From Atriophallophorus winterbourni (lineage: Eukaryota; Platyhelminthes; Trematoda; Plagiorchiida; Microphallidae), in NCBI GenBank assembly GCA_013407085.1, contig JACCGJ010008725.1, forward strand, positions 1 through 64,000: a DNA stretch of 64,000 nucleotides. Direction: 5' to 3'. Of the stretch, positions 42,561 through 54,250 are shown in pieces. Both the position numbers and the translations under genes were made by a program. Position 1 is the first letter of the stretch, and every line of letters begins with the position of its first letter. The notes beneath the pieces were generated by a model, which worked only from the letters and a program-made list of their open reading frames with translations, was not told the origin of the DNA and searched no databases.

Positions 42561-43559
42561 CATACAATCAGCACTGCTTGAATTCACACTTCTTATTTTA
42601 GGTATACATACTGATTGATGTATCTAATTGTTTGATAGCTTCAAACATTGCATTTACCTCCGCTGCTTTGTTGGATATGACAAAGCAGTTTCGTTTTGTG
42701 CTATTATATAATGTGTATCAAGAATTTTAATGTTCTACGGTTGCGATGGAAACTAGTTTTATACCACGGTTTTATCGACGATTCTTGGAAACAGATGACC
42801 ATGGGCTAAAGAAAATGTGGATTGTTACTCGTTCGTGATTTCTAGAAAACGTTCTATGACCAGCTCGCTACTTGCCTTGTTGCCATAGTCTATTATTGTT
42901 TTGAACACAAACACTTTGTCAACTGCCGAATTTATGAATTTTGTCGATTCGAAAACCCGTTTGTTTCAAAACACCGCCTACCAGGTGATTGAAACCTCAG
43001 GTGACGACTGGAAATTAGGAACTGTTTCTAGCGAAGTTTTTTGTGCGTTTCATAAATTTGCATGCTTTTTTCATTGAATCATATCTTTTAAAAACAAAAC
43101 AATTACAAAATCACGTTTCCAACTTAAATTTTGTTTTTCAAGTGCTCGTGTGTGTCTATCGTCTTCCTGCCGTAATTGTAGAAACCATCTCGTGCACCAG
43201 ACATGTGCTTCAGAACAAATATGTTTTTCTATGCTTTTGGGATTTTTAGATTATTTAAGAAAGAGGGTTTACTTTGAAATAACCTATAAATACAACAAAC
43301 CACGATGTTTAACTAGAGTGTAACAGTGATTTCTCCTCAAGTGAATTAGACGTTATGGACGATCAAAGTATTGTGTTGCTCACATCTCCACATTTATATC
43401 CATGTTCATAGCATAAATAAATTCGCGTTTCAAACTTCCTCAACTTGTCAAGTTTGGTCGTTAAGTAAACCAATATTTATCGATTTCTTATTTCGATATT
43501 ATTTCTTTGAATCCATTACGTTTTTTCTAGAGAAAATGTTTTGTTTTCCACCAACTCAG
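42561..43559. other. Intron or 5' flank of the EF-hand gene
   Basis: No exon with an EF-hand motif is visible. It ends in a good polypyrimidine tract (TTTTGTTTTCCACCAACTCAG) serving the exon at 43560. Confidence 0.4.
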
Positions 43560-43873
43560 GCTTGCAAGCGAACTTCAACATACAAACCGTCACATTGATG
43601 ATGTCCATGTTCGATCGAGATATGAATGGCACAATAAATTACTCGGAGTTTTGCCAACTGTTCAACTACGTGCAACGCTGGTCTGCTTGTTTCCGACAGT
43701 TTGATATGGACCGTTCAGGGACCATCAGTTCGCAAGAATTATCCAATGCGTTGACTAGTTTTGGTTTTCGTCTGTCTCCGCAATTTATTCAGCTCATGGT
43801 TCGAAAATTCGATCGCAATCGATGTGGTCAAATCTTGTTTGACGATTTCATTTTGGCTTGTGTTTGCCTCCAG
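43560..43873 (+). CDS. PDCD6: Penta-EF-hand protein (ALG-2/PDCD6-type), EF2-EF4 exon
   Basis: Calcium-binding adaptor of the penta-EF-hand family; ALG-2 links Ca2+ to ESCRT and COPII partners in the cytosol. The exon (acceptor ACTCAG, donor GTTGGT) starts in phase 2 and ends in phase 0 at CLQ. Loops seen: DRDMNGTINYSE (canonical), DMDRSGTISSQE (canonical) and DRNRCGQILFDD (degenerate, probably weak for Ca2+). RKFDRNRCGQILFDDFILAC is closer to ALG-2 than to peflin or sorcin. The exon for EF1 and the N-terminus was not found upstream. A CR1-like LINE starts almost at the donor. Two candidate last exons follow, at 53285 and 59544. Confidence 0.85.
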
Positions 43874-43879
43874 GTTGGT

Positions 43880-44625
43880 TATTCAATTCAAGGTTTTCAA
43901 GTTTATAATGGTCTAAAAAGCAACAAGCTTAACGACAACAATAGGATGTTAAAAAATAAAATTTAAGTGTATAAACAATATAAGGAAATAGATTGAATGG
44001 TATATAAATGTTCTGGCAACGAATAATGCAATAAAAATTCGTCTAATTTTGTTTTAAATTCATGCAAGCTAGTGGAGTGAGCAACGGTTGAAGGTAAACT
44101 GTTTCAAGGAAAACAGACACGGACAGAGTAAAAATACCTTCTACAGTTCAGGCGGGAATGGGGTATGATCAGCACATATTCATGGGTCAGATAATTTCTC
44201 GTATCCCTTCGCGTGAATAAATCCTGTAAGGGATGGTTCGGGGTATGGAATGTTTTGTAAAGTAAGATTAGGTCTCCTCTGATTCGTCGATAGGGAAAGT
44301 CGAACAGATTCAGTTGACCTATCCTTTCTTTATATGGTTTGTTTCGAATGCTGAGAACTAGTTTTGTTGAGCGGTGATAGATTCGCTGCATAAGTTCCAC
44401 ATTCCTCTTGAGCAACGGAGACCATGACTGCACACCGTATTCCATGACTGGTCTCAAGTATGTTTTCATGATCCTTGGGAATATCTTGGGCGAAAATTTC
44501 CCAAATACCCGTTTGAGTAGATTTAGAACACGTGTTGCTTTTTTAAAGGCACTGTTAGTTTGAAGTGATTTTTTAAACCAGAGCATATCCAGACACCCAA
44601 ATCTTTTTCTTAACTGCAATTTTCA
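43880..44625 (-). pseudogene. CR1-like LINE, 3' end
   Basis: ORF 44104-44619: FKKSLQTNSAFKKATRVLNL, LMQRIYHRSTKLVLSIRNKP, DFPYRRIRGDLILLYKTFH and IPHSRLNCRRYFYSVRVCF. The 3'UTR reaches about 43890, within 20 bp of the EF-hand exon's donor. KDLGVWI lies in a different frame, after a TAA at the junction with the upstream ORF. Confidence 0.87.
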
Positions 44626-45662
44626 AGGACATGTGAACCTATGTAAGACGTGAACTCTATTTGATTCCCCACAATCATGATCCTGCATTTGTTAAAGTTA
44701 AACGGCAGTTTGTTCTTCAACGACCAGGTGTGAAGCGTATCAACATCCTTTTGTAATAGCAGACAGTCTTCTGGAGTACCAATGCTGCGCCAAATCTTAA
44801 GGTCGTCCGCAAATAACGAAATGTTACATCGAACAATTTCCGGTATTTCATCGACATAAACCAGAAAGAGGATGGGACCAATGACTGACCTTTGGGAAAC
44901 TCCGCTAGTTGCTGCGATTGGTTTGGATAATGCACCAGCAACACGTACCTGGTTAGTACGGTTTGTTAGGTAGTCATTTAGCCAATTCAACAACCTTCCA
45001 GTGATACCAAGCCTTTCAAGCTTCTGCAGTAGTAGGGAATGGTCAACACGATCGAATGCTTTTGATATATCTAAGTAGCACGCGTGTATTGCTTGTCCTT
45101 TATCTACCGATTTTGTCCAATCATCTAGCGTTACCAGTAAATTAGACAAACAGGAATAATTTCGTCTAAATCCATGCTGGTTCCTCGAATGCAACTGATT
45201 ATTCTCGAAATGTTTCATTAGATCGTCAACATTGAGTCGCTCAAGTAATTTTGAAACCACAGGTAACAGAGTAATGTGTCGGTAATTAGAAACATCGGAG
45301 CGATTTCCACCTTTATAAATAGGAGAAATTATTCCGCGTTTCCCATCTATAGGAATCACTCCACTTGCCAGTGTTTGCTCGAACAAGTAAGTGAGTGGTT
45401 TGTATAGCAAACTCGCAAATTGCTTCAATAATTTCGGGGTAATCCCATCGGCCCCAGGAGACTTTCCGGTTTTAAGATTAAATAAACTTTGAAGGACGCG
45501 TTTCGGAGTGACACTTATTTCACTTAGGGCAACCGTGTTTATAATTGTTGGATTTGGGATGTTTACTGCATGTTCTATCGGGTTGAATACCGATGAATAA
45601 AACGTGGCTAAAGCATCAGCAGTTTCTGCTGCAGTTGTTGTTGGTCCAGCTGATGTTTTCAC
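44610..45662 (-). pseudogene. CR1-like LINE reverse transcriptase, 350 open codons
   Basis: TADALATFYSSVFNPIEH, LKTGKSPGADGITPKLLKQ, GIISPIYKGGNRSDVSNYRH, ITLLPVVSKLLERL, HGFRRNYSCLSNLLVTLDDW, HACYLDISKAFDRVDHSLLL, GVSQRSVIGPILFLVYVDEI and NISLFADDLKIWRSIG. Catalytic Asp and FADD are intact. It ends at VLENCS with a TAA just before the conserved KDLGVW block. No endonuclease is upstream, so it is 5'-truncated. Inserted antisense in an intron of the EF-hand gene. Confidence 0.9.
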
Positions 45663-45719
45663 GAACGCTACTCCAGGTGTATCTATGTGTGAAAGTTTAT
45701 TTGACGTTTATTTAAATTA

Positions 45720-47400
45720 TCCATGAATTTCGCTTCATTTAATTACATGAAGCTTTCACAATTTTTCCCATCTGGAAGTATTAATAGACAATATTTTAAT
45801 TTGTTAATCATATGGCTAAGCCTGAGAATCTCCCAGCATTCGCAAACTGTCTGCAGTTAAACCACAATCAGGTTTCCCGTGCCTCGACGGTTTCTTAAGA
45901 TATTAGTGAAGCTCCTTGATAGGTTGAAAAATTATGTGCCCATGGTTTTTGTGCTTTTCTACATACAATGTTTTTGCCAAATTTAATGGAAGATTCCTGC
46001 TTATTTGAGGGTTTTCGGACGGCGTATCTTTTTTCCTGAAGCGCCTACTTTTTACGGACACAAATGTGTCTTTGGTTATGTATGACCAACAACGTTATCT
46101 ATTCTGGTTGGCTTAGATTTATGCGGTTATTCTATGGTTCTATTGATTTTAGTCAATTTATGTGAAAAACCCGAAGCACTTTGTGTATTAAATGGATTAA
46201 CGAAACCACATATGCACTCACATATTCTGAATGCTGGTGCAATGCCAAATGCTTTATAACCTTAGTTTCTGCATCTGAATGCTCACCAAACAGCACAACT
46301 ACCACTACCTTAGTGCACAAAGTGCACGCAGTTTAATAACATTTTTGCGCCATTTAATAATCCAATTTTATTTGCTGAAATGTAAAAAAATGTCTGTTGT
46401 TGCTCGCGGATAAGAGTGTGGCAGTTGTAAACGTTGTCGGGAAATATAAGGCTGGTAGATGCAGTCTTTATCAGGTTAGGTAACTTCTTCAACATGACAA
46501 GCACAGCTTGAAAGGCATGATTCTGAATAACAGCAAGAGTACTTCTAATTTCGCTTTAAACTTATTCACTTGTGTTGACTGAATAAGTTGGAGCGTTTAT
46601 GGACCTTCATAGAATCGTTTGCTACTTCCGTTTAGCCACCATTTTTAATCTTCAAACGCAAACTCCATTTAAATCCATTCCTTAAGCGTCTACGCTACTT
46701 ATTTTGTTCACGTTCAGAAGGCATTTGACGCTGTTGACGAAGCTTTCCAGATGAGCATTACGAAACCCAGTGTGACCTTGATGCTAATTGTGTGTGATTA
46801 CACAGGCCGATACCGCGTCTTTCCGCGTGATCCCCGCGATCTCTGTAGCAATCAAACAAAGTGGGAATAAAATCATCGTATATTTTTTGAAACTTATAAG
46901 TCGAATATTGAATACGGAGAGAACTTTTCGAATGCTATTTGTTTCCATTCGAAGGGCGATTACTATGTCTACATCGCAAAGAACAAGATCACAATCTATA
47001 TGAGTGTTCCCACAGTTGTGCTAGTCCAGTCCAAGGAGCAGTAATAATCATGGGGTCAGTTCGGAATTAAGGTTGGCTTTCATCTTGTGGTAACTTAGCT
47101 GCACTTTGTCACTTCTTTGTAATGCTAATAAATCGAGTTTGTGCACATAATTGCATGAATCATTCACCAATATTTGTACCTTCAAGACTGAACATACCAA
47201 CTAATTTTCACTCGAGCGCGTCTTTGCAGCCCCCATCCTAGCATTCATACATCCCGTTAAATTAATAATATCGGAAATTATACGCGTCACAAGAAAGCAT
47301 CTCGATAGTTGTAGATTGCGTTCTTTTCGTCATTAAAATTGATCAGCCGGAACCCGCATGGAACAAACATCTTTTTATTACTATATTTCAAGTTTTAAGT
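45720..47400. other. No recognisable gene
   Basis: Intronic, AT-rich. GTTCAGAAGGCATTTGACGC at 46711 could be a worn LINE RT motif (AFDAVDEAFQ), but nothing supports it nearby. Confidence 0.4.
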
Positions 47401-47404
47401 TTGT

Positions 47405-47925
47405 GGCTATTGTTGTTGTTGTCCTCCTTCAGTTAATGTCGACCATGGATGTACATCACAATCGCATGAATGTTCATGTTCTACAGCTTTTTGAATGACT
47501 AAGCAGTTCGATTCGGGAGAGACAATCTCTCCCGCAGCACTTGCAACGGTAGTCAGAACTCGGTTGTAGGGCTTTGGTTGCAAGCCGACGGCGTGATCTT
47601 TGTTCAGCAGCCAAGAGCTGTATTTGCTCCTCCCCAGCTTGCAGACAACGCTTAACACAATGCCTCCAATGTGAGCGGTCAAGAGCAAGTTCTTCCCAAC
47701 TCGCCGGTCAATGCCAAGAGTTTTTCTATCTCTTTCGCAAACTTCTTTGTACCGCAAGTGCGGTCTGCCCAATGGTCGACTTCCTAATTGCAACTAACCA
47801 TACAGTAGATTTTTCGGAATACAACCATTTTCCATTCTGTAGCCATGACCAAGCAACAGCAGGTGGCGCTGTAGTAATAGGGTGAACATGCTCTGTAGAC
47901 CAGCTTTTGAAAGCATTGTGGCTAT
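47405..47925 (-). pseudogene. RTE-like LINE 3' end with (CAA)n tail
   Basis: Corresponds to 13455-13950: LGSRPLGRPHLRYKEVCERD, then VASAAGEIVSPESNCLVIQ and a GTTGTTGTTGTT tail on the plus strand. Frame-broken (about 47700). Directly bordered by the ACAT/GATA microsatellites. Confidence 0.82.
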
Positions 47926-47981
47926 TATGTCTGTGATAAACAGGCAGGTAGATAGATAGAATGATTAATTGATGTCTAGCT

Positions 47982-48100
47982 ACATACATACATACATACA
48001 TACATACATACATACATACATACATACATACATACATACATACATACATACATACATACATACAACATACATACATATACACACACATACATACATATAT
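47982..48100. repeat. (ACAT)n microsatellite
   Basis: About 85 bp of nearly perfect TACA/ACAT units, then degenerate CACACATACAT to about 48100. Confidence 0.95.
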
Positions 48101-48109
48101 AGTGAGCGG

Positions 48110-48252
<143 letters not shown>

Positions 48253-48299
48253 AAATAGATAAGTAGATAGTGAAGTCTAGGTTCAATGTTTCCTGTTCC

Positions 48300-49800
48300 A
48301 TGAGTGTAACTAAGTTACTTATCGAATGAATGTGCGTAAGAAAATCTTCGCGGGAATTGTTGTGCTATCCAATCAACCACAAATATCTCAAATTGAAAGC
48401 TGATAGCCTATCACATATATTGCACTCGCTCTACATTTATCAGTAATCTATTACATTACTTCTAGTCTAACAATTCAAATGTTTGACTGCTCTTTATTCA
48501 TAGAACACAAGGTCGATAATCAGACTTGTGTTTGCACAAGACGTTTCCTGCGTGATTTGTTTTGACCATAAAATAGTGATCTGCGCATTCCTGTTGCCTA
48601 ATTTGTTTTCTTGCACATATTAGTGCCCATGTATGGTTCTGCGCGTGCAGCAATTGTTCTCTTACACTACAGCCTTGAAGCGATCGTAAACTTACTGTTC
48701 TCTTTGTGTGCCCATCATTCATGATTAGAGTTAGCCATCGCCATTGTTTTTTTCGTTCTTCCAATCATTTTCTCTTAGGTTCCCTTTCTCCGGAAATCAT
48801 TGTTTGATATTCTTCAAATGCCTGGTTAGCAATCATCTTGTTCTAGTTCATTTATCACCTCACACAGTGGAATTCAACTTAACGCCATTACTTCGATGAT
48901 ATAAGTGATACTTTGTTCACCATTTTTACACTGTTTCAAGGCTCCCTGAACCCAATTTTACTATCTCCACCTGATGACGTAAAACACCCAGAAACCGGTT
49001 GTGCTGTGTACGTGAGGGGCTGTAGGCGCCACTATACTTTGTCCGTTTCTAAGTGTCTTGAGCGCTTGACCAAGAATGACTGTGATTATGTCTTTGAACA
49101 TTGTGGTTCCTTCTAGGAACCTTATTAAACGATGGCTTCCATTCTAACTTTACAACTGTTTCAGGGCTTACTGAACTAAATATTTTTGTCTTCACCTGAT
49201 GACAGCTGTAGTGTGTTACAGCGGGGGATGTGAGCAACACATTACAGCGATAATAACTTTGCATGCTTAGCTTGTTTGTAACTCTGCTGTCTCACAAATT
49301 TAGAGCATTTCCCATAATTGAAAATGTCAATTGGAATACATGGTGCTGTACAGCTGTGGATGGTCGCCAATCTTATTTTCTCGTAATCGGAGTGGATACA
49401 TAGCGAAAGGTGGTCCTTAGCTAAAAACATTTTTCTAAGATTACTTACAAACCGATGGGTATGTCTCGTACGTAAGACAATCTTTCGTATCAAGTGAAAC
49501 TGACTCCTGACACCTGATTTGTCACTCTAAGCCTTTCTACTAGAACGGTGAATTTTGTAAACTCATTCCGAGATCTGGCTTCTTAATGATTTCCTCTGAT
49601 TACTAGTACTGCAATGTTTCGATGCGAAACTCGCACTTACCTTATCTTTCCTACTTTCCATGTTCACTCAACATACGATATTTCTTGACTGATTATGTAG
49701 TCATTATGTGTTCATGCCCTGTCGGCATTTTCAAAGGAATCCAACATCAACATCCGTATATGCATGTATGCAAGAAATCGCAAGCACAGAACCAAGTGAT
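48300..49800. other. Intronic stretch containing repeat C
   Basis: Apart from repeat C (48920-49260) no feature is recognised; small ORFs lack motifs. Confidence 0.45.
48920..49260 (+). repeat. Repeat C, two partial units
   Basis: Two consecutive units, each running from CTGTTTCAAGGCTCCCTGAA / CTGTTTCAGGGCTTACTGAA to CACCTGATGAC. The second ends GGGGGATGTGAGCAACACAT. The same 3' sequence occurs at 60990-61250 and inverted at 54630-54800. Unclassified. Confidence 0.65.
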
Positions 49801-49811
49801 GCATGATGATG

Positions 49812-49890
49812 TATGCATGTGTGAATTCACAAGCCTGATCCAGGCAAAATGGCGCACAGTCAGACAGCACATAAACATTGTTACTGTCAG
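49812..49890 (-). repeat. Family A, 3' end
   Basis: CACAAGCCTGATCCAGGCAA and GCGCACAGTCAGACAGCAC; a second worn segment (ATCGCACAGTCATAGCC) follows at 49908. Confidence 0.7.
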
Positions 49891-50299
49891 TTTCTATCAA
49901 GAAATGTATCGCACAGTCATAGCCTACACGTGGACCCAGGTACTATATGGTTGATTAGACCTAAACCGATAGAAGAAAGAAATTATAGCAGCGCCGTCGT
50001 GCTAAGCCTGGATCTCAGTGTAAGCGCTAGTTCGTGTGCCTCTGTGATTCATTGAGCTATGCTGTGCGGTATCCTCTAGACACCAGCCGCACCACTTATA
50101 CCAGTAATGTCCGTCGATAGAAGTCGAGCGACCTCAGTCCCAATTAATAGCTTTATGGGTCAGGCCTTTAGTCAAGTCCCTCCGGGTAAGGTCTCCTTTT
50201 CTAACACATTACTGTGGTCTGAAAATCTAGGTAGTATCATGCCTTCCAACAACTATACTAATACTGCTAATCTGACGTATTTTCTGCTTTCCATGCGCA

Positions 50300-50530
50300 A
50301 CGCTATTGCACCACAGGCAAATGTTTTAAGTTCCGTAGCCATTTACTTGGTAGCCCTTTCATAGATGCGGCATTTTCATCTTGGTCTACCAACCTAAATT
50401 GTTTTTCGAATATATTGTCTGCTCTTAGTGTCATCAGAACCCTATTCCGTCCATGCATACCATTCAAGTTAGCTGCTTGAAATGTACGGATGTTAGCACG
50501 CATTAGACTACCGGCGGTATGAACCCACGA
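50300..50530 (-). pseudogene. Possible LINE endonuclease N-terminus
   Basis: The minus frame reads MRANIRTFQAANLNGMHGRN and LMTLRADNIF, vaguely like the N.R.LN..G....L...L start of an APE-type endonuclease. Weak; no catalytic residue can be assigned. Confidence 0.25.
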
Positions 50531-50735
50531 GCCCGATCTAAGCAAAGTGCCACACAGTCATAGACTGCACGAGGTCCAAGGTACACTCATGTTGCCCAGG
50601 CCTAGAGAGATATGAGAATAAAAATCGAAATGGTAGTGAGACTCCAACGTATTTGCACATGCTGCTCACTTCCAATGGCAAATTGATTTAGCACGGTGTT
50701 AGCTGCACAGCTCAGAAGTACTGCACGAGAGCACA
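50530..50735 (-). repeat. Family A repeat, full length
   Basis: Complete reverse copy from GCAAAGTGCCACACAGTCA to GAAGTACTGCACGAG. Inverted pair with the plus copy at 50885. Confidence 0.83.
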
Positions 50736-50884
50736 TCCATGCACGAGCAAAGGTAGCCCTGTTAGACTGGATCCCAGTTGACGGACGCCTGTGTGCAGTA
50801 AGACTACAGGGTTTCTGAAATATGGTCCTATGTCGCAATAAATACCGCAAATTGTTTGTGGTTGTTGTCTACACGCTGACTTAT

Positions 50885-51055
50885 TGCACGGATATGCAAT
50901 CGTTCAGTACTTCCCTACTTTGCAGATAACACCATGCTTAATTGATTTGTGAATCTTGGTGAGCTGCATGCCGAAACACGCCGGAGTCTCACTGCCATTT
51001 CTTTCTCATATCTGTCTTAGCCCACGTGCAGTCTATGAATGTGCGGCAATCGTGA
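50885..51055 (+). repeat. Family A, internally deleted
   Basis: Has the 5' half (ATGCAATCGTTCAGTACTTC, GGAGTCTCACTGCCATTTC) but lacks the GGCCTGGGCAACCTGACAG block; TCTGTCTTAGCCCACGTGC is joined directly. Confidence 0.8.
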
Positions 51056-51059
51056 TGTA

Positions 51060-52905
51060 TCGTTAAGGCTTATTTAGCGCAAACCAGTTACGAGTTTGAA
51101 GAAAGATTGGTAACGTTGTTGGAGTTATAGTGCTACTGGAACTGAATCTGCAGCGGTATGGGTAATTTCAGACGTTTATTACAGCTCATATAAACTGGGG
51201 GTGACGGGAAGATGACTCGCCTATCTTTTAACGTGCAAAGGCGCATAGACGGGGGGTGAACATTTTAAAGGTACGTATCGCTAACCTTATGTTGTGCCCG
51301 GTCACTTAATCCCCACGTCACTTTACCCCCAGGGAAGGTATTTAAGATAAGAAGATTACTCTTGAATATGGTACAAGTAGCAAGGGTCGAAGGACATTAA
51401 TTTACACTGGAAACGAGTTTTGGTTCGAGAAACAATCAAATAATGGCAATAGTAATTGGCGATGTAATAAGTTTGTCACACACACACGTGTAGAGCGAGA
51501 TTAGTTACATCTAACGATGATAAAGTACGTAATTTCCCACTTCACAACCACGAGTGCAACAAAGAAGAGGTTTTGGCGAAGAATGCGGCGGCTATAATAA
51601 AAGAAAAATGTTAGAAATTAATGCAACCCCCTCTGCCTCACAGACTTCGGTTACATTTGGTCTGTCATTAGGCACTCTAAAGGCATTACCTCAAAAAAGT
51701 ACTATCTCGCGGACACTCAGCATGCATCAAAACAGTATAAGAAGGAGAGACCCAACATGCACTCTCCCGTCCCTCCTAAGTGACGCCATGTTTGATGTTC
51801 CAACATTCCACCATGTGGACATTTCTTAACGGTTTGCGAGCAAATGCTGGGGTTAATATCAAACAGAAGAAGTATGCTGAGATATGCGCCTGGACATCTC
51901 GAGCTATTCAGCGATACTCAACTACGGAAAAATTGACGTTCTTTAAATCAATTGCATATCTATCCTGTTAAATAAATTCATTTGAATGTATTCTGCATTC
52001 TTCTGAAGTTATCAAGCTGGGGATTAAGTGACTGGCGAATAAGTGTCAGTAAATCACCTTCTGTGCCCCCTGAAATCGATCAAATAGAACATGCACTGAT
52101 AGACCAAGCTATCGCAGCTCTTTTTCTCTTCCGTTGTGCGCTCAAGAGCTTTTCACTGCCAAAAACTTATTAAGATTTTTACGTGCGCGTGTATCTGCAA
52201 ACTATGAACACAAGTTTCACATCCCCTGCTCTGGGGAGGTTATAATGCTTATCGTTACTGAGGGTGGAGTCGGATGGACAACAATGAAAGAATAAAAACA
52301 AATGCTGGGGGCTTTCGATAGATTTTTTGGCTTTCTGTTGCTCACCAATTGGGTAGTTAAACGTTTTTCTGGAACAACCTTGAGTCTTTCGGTATACTGC
52401 CAACTTGTCAAAGTCTAGAGCGAAGCGAGAAAAATATGCGTAGATGCGTACCGGTATTACTTTCACACTCAGCTAATGTAGCTACTGAAGGCAGTTCCAA
52501 GTGTTTGCAATCCTTGTGCTTCGCTTCCCTACTGTAGGTTTGTGGCATTGAGCTCCGAGTGCAGCGCAACACTCGAAGAAATCGGTGCAAGTAACTTCAA
52601 CATCGAGGTTTTTATGAACTCGCTCATTGACCCTATGGATTTTAGACAGGGTATTTAGTTGGCGTATTTCTTTAAAGTGAGTTGGCCGTGCTTCCAATCC
52701 CCTGCGATTACACATTTGGAGAATATGCTTGACGTTGATTCCGCGCTATAGTCACCTGCAAATTGTATACCGAAAATAATCGGGAAAATAACACTCTGTC
52801 CTGTGGGTAAACTATCACCTTCACCATTTCATGCTAACGCAACCAGAAATAAACAACATTGTGATAAAGAAAAAGAACTTCCATCGCAGTAAAGAGAATG
52901 CTACA
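51060..52905. other. No recognisable gene
   Basis: Intronic. Minus ORFs at 52179-52715 (for example RVNERVHKNLDVEVTCTDFF) show no known domain. Confidence 0.4.
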
Positions 52906-52907
52906 AG

Positions 52908-53155
52908 GTGTTGTTGTTGGCCTCACTCAGTTGATGTCAATCATGTATGTACATCATAAGCGCATTAATTTTCATCTCCTACAGTTTAAGTTCTTCTTTA
53001 CCCTTAGGGTAAATGCCAGGGGTAAATGCCAGGGGATTTTATATCACTTTTACAAACGCCTTTGTACCACAAGTGCGGTCTACCCAATGATCGACTTGCA
53101 TATTTATATGTATGGCGAGAAGAGCTTTTGTCGTACAACCATAGTTGTGAAGCTT
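52908..53155 (-). pseudogene. RTE-like LINE 3' end, rearranged
   Basis: Same 3' terminus as 47405 (GTTGTTGTTGGCCTCACTCA on plus) with an internal deletion. CACAAGTGCGGTCTACCCAA follows. Ends 130 bp before EF5 exon A. Confidence 0.7.
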
Positions 53156-53284
53156 CGTTAGCGTGTTATTGCTTTTTCCAAAGAACCAATTCATAATCTT
53201 CTTATCCATGAAGTTAAATTTTGTCCCTAGTTCCACCATTATTCTTTTTCTCTCAGTGTTTCCTTCTTATTTTCTCTATCGCAG

Positions 53285-53386
53285 AATCTTACCAACGCCT
53301 TCGCGCAACACGACTTCAATCGAAGCGGCACAGCTCAACTTGCTTTTGAACAGTTTTTAGCGGCTGCTTTCTCCGTCGTTCCCTAG
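53285..53386 (+). CDS. PDCD6: ALG-2-type gene, terminal exon A (EF5)
   Basis: 33 codons plus TAG after acceptor TTTTCTCTATCGCAG, phase 0 to match the donor at 43873. Reads NLTNAFAQHDFNRSGTAQL, then AFEQFLAAAFSVVP. It fits the last helix-loop-helix of ALG-2, whose EF5 loop has a two-residue insertion and mediates dimerisation rather than tight Ca2+ binding. It begins exactly where ALG-2 continues after CIVLQ. No AATAAA is obvious downstream. It shares 20 of 33 residues with exon B. Confidence 0.8.
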   Translation, partial: NLTNAFAQHDFNRSGTAQLAFEQFLAAAFSVVP

Positions 53387-53639
53387 AGTGTAATCTCCGA
53401 TGTACTTGACTTGTTTGAACATTTTGGTGGCTTTATCTTGTGCTTCAGTCCAAGCTTTCTGTTTCTTAACAAAAATATATATAATTAGTGCACAACGTTC
53501 CGAACTTCATTTCTAATGATGCAGATTAATTTGGTCGTTACTAGTGAGTACATACTGAAATGCACTCCTGCTCTACGTGTGACAAACCAGTTTTCTTCCG
53601 TACCACATCGGTTCTTAACAGCGATTTATTACTTCAGAT
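53387..53639 (+). other. Putative 3'UTR after exon A
   Basis: AT-rich, with an AATATA-like hexamer near 53475; no canonical poly(A) signal recognised. Confidence 0.3.
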
Positions 53640-54250
53640 CCATTGTAAGAAGTGGTAGTGATTTCATGAGGCTGCGTTGTCTGCTCAGGTTTAAGGGCGC
53701 TCGATCCAACATAAATCATGTCACCTTCGGCGTTTCGTATCTACTTATCGATTGCGTCCCGATCCATCACTGAGGGAACCGTTTCCAACGTTAATCACGG
53801 GCACACACGAATCTCGCAATACGAGAGAAAGCCAATTGGTCAAACGCGCTTAGCACACACATGACAAAACACACGCTCATCTTATATAGTGGCAAACCTC
53901 GTTATCACAACACTGTCCTCGACTTATTTTCATCTTGATCTGATTTACCGATCGATTTCGTGCCAATCGGTTCAATTCAAGCCCTCATCACCATTTTGGG
54001 ATTCGTTCACCAACCTTGACGAGTTGCATAATGTCCGCGTTAGCGACTGACGTTGTCCGTCTGCTCATATTTCCAAGGATGCTTTTGCTTGATCAGTTCT
54101 CATGCAATCCTTCTGAAATGCGAATTATTACGCGTTCGTTGTCGGTCGCTTCGGCGCTACTTGCTGTTGTGTTGTGCGGAAGAGTGGTGACGTCACACAG
54201 CTCACGATTTGCATTCATCGCTAATGAACTTCACACTGTAACCAGTTTGC
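53640..54250 (+). repeat. Paired 600-bp block, copy 1
   Basis: Matches 58790-59395 in the same order: CTTATCGATTGCGTCCC / CTTGTCGATTGCGTTCC, CACACATGACAAAACACACG / CACACATACACGACTAG, GGCAAACCTCGTTATCACAA / GGCAAATCTCGTTGCCACAA, GCGAATTATTACGCG / ACGAATTATTGCGG. Moderately diverged; no coding motif. Confidence 0.7.

Noticed and set aside
39630..43559. EF1 exon of the ALG-2-type gene
   Set aside because: No D.D.SG.I..EL-like segment with flanking splice sites could be found on the plus strand; it may lie further upstream or be masked by repeats.
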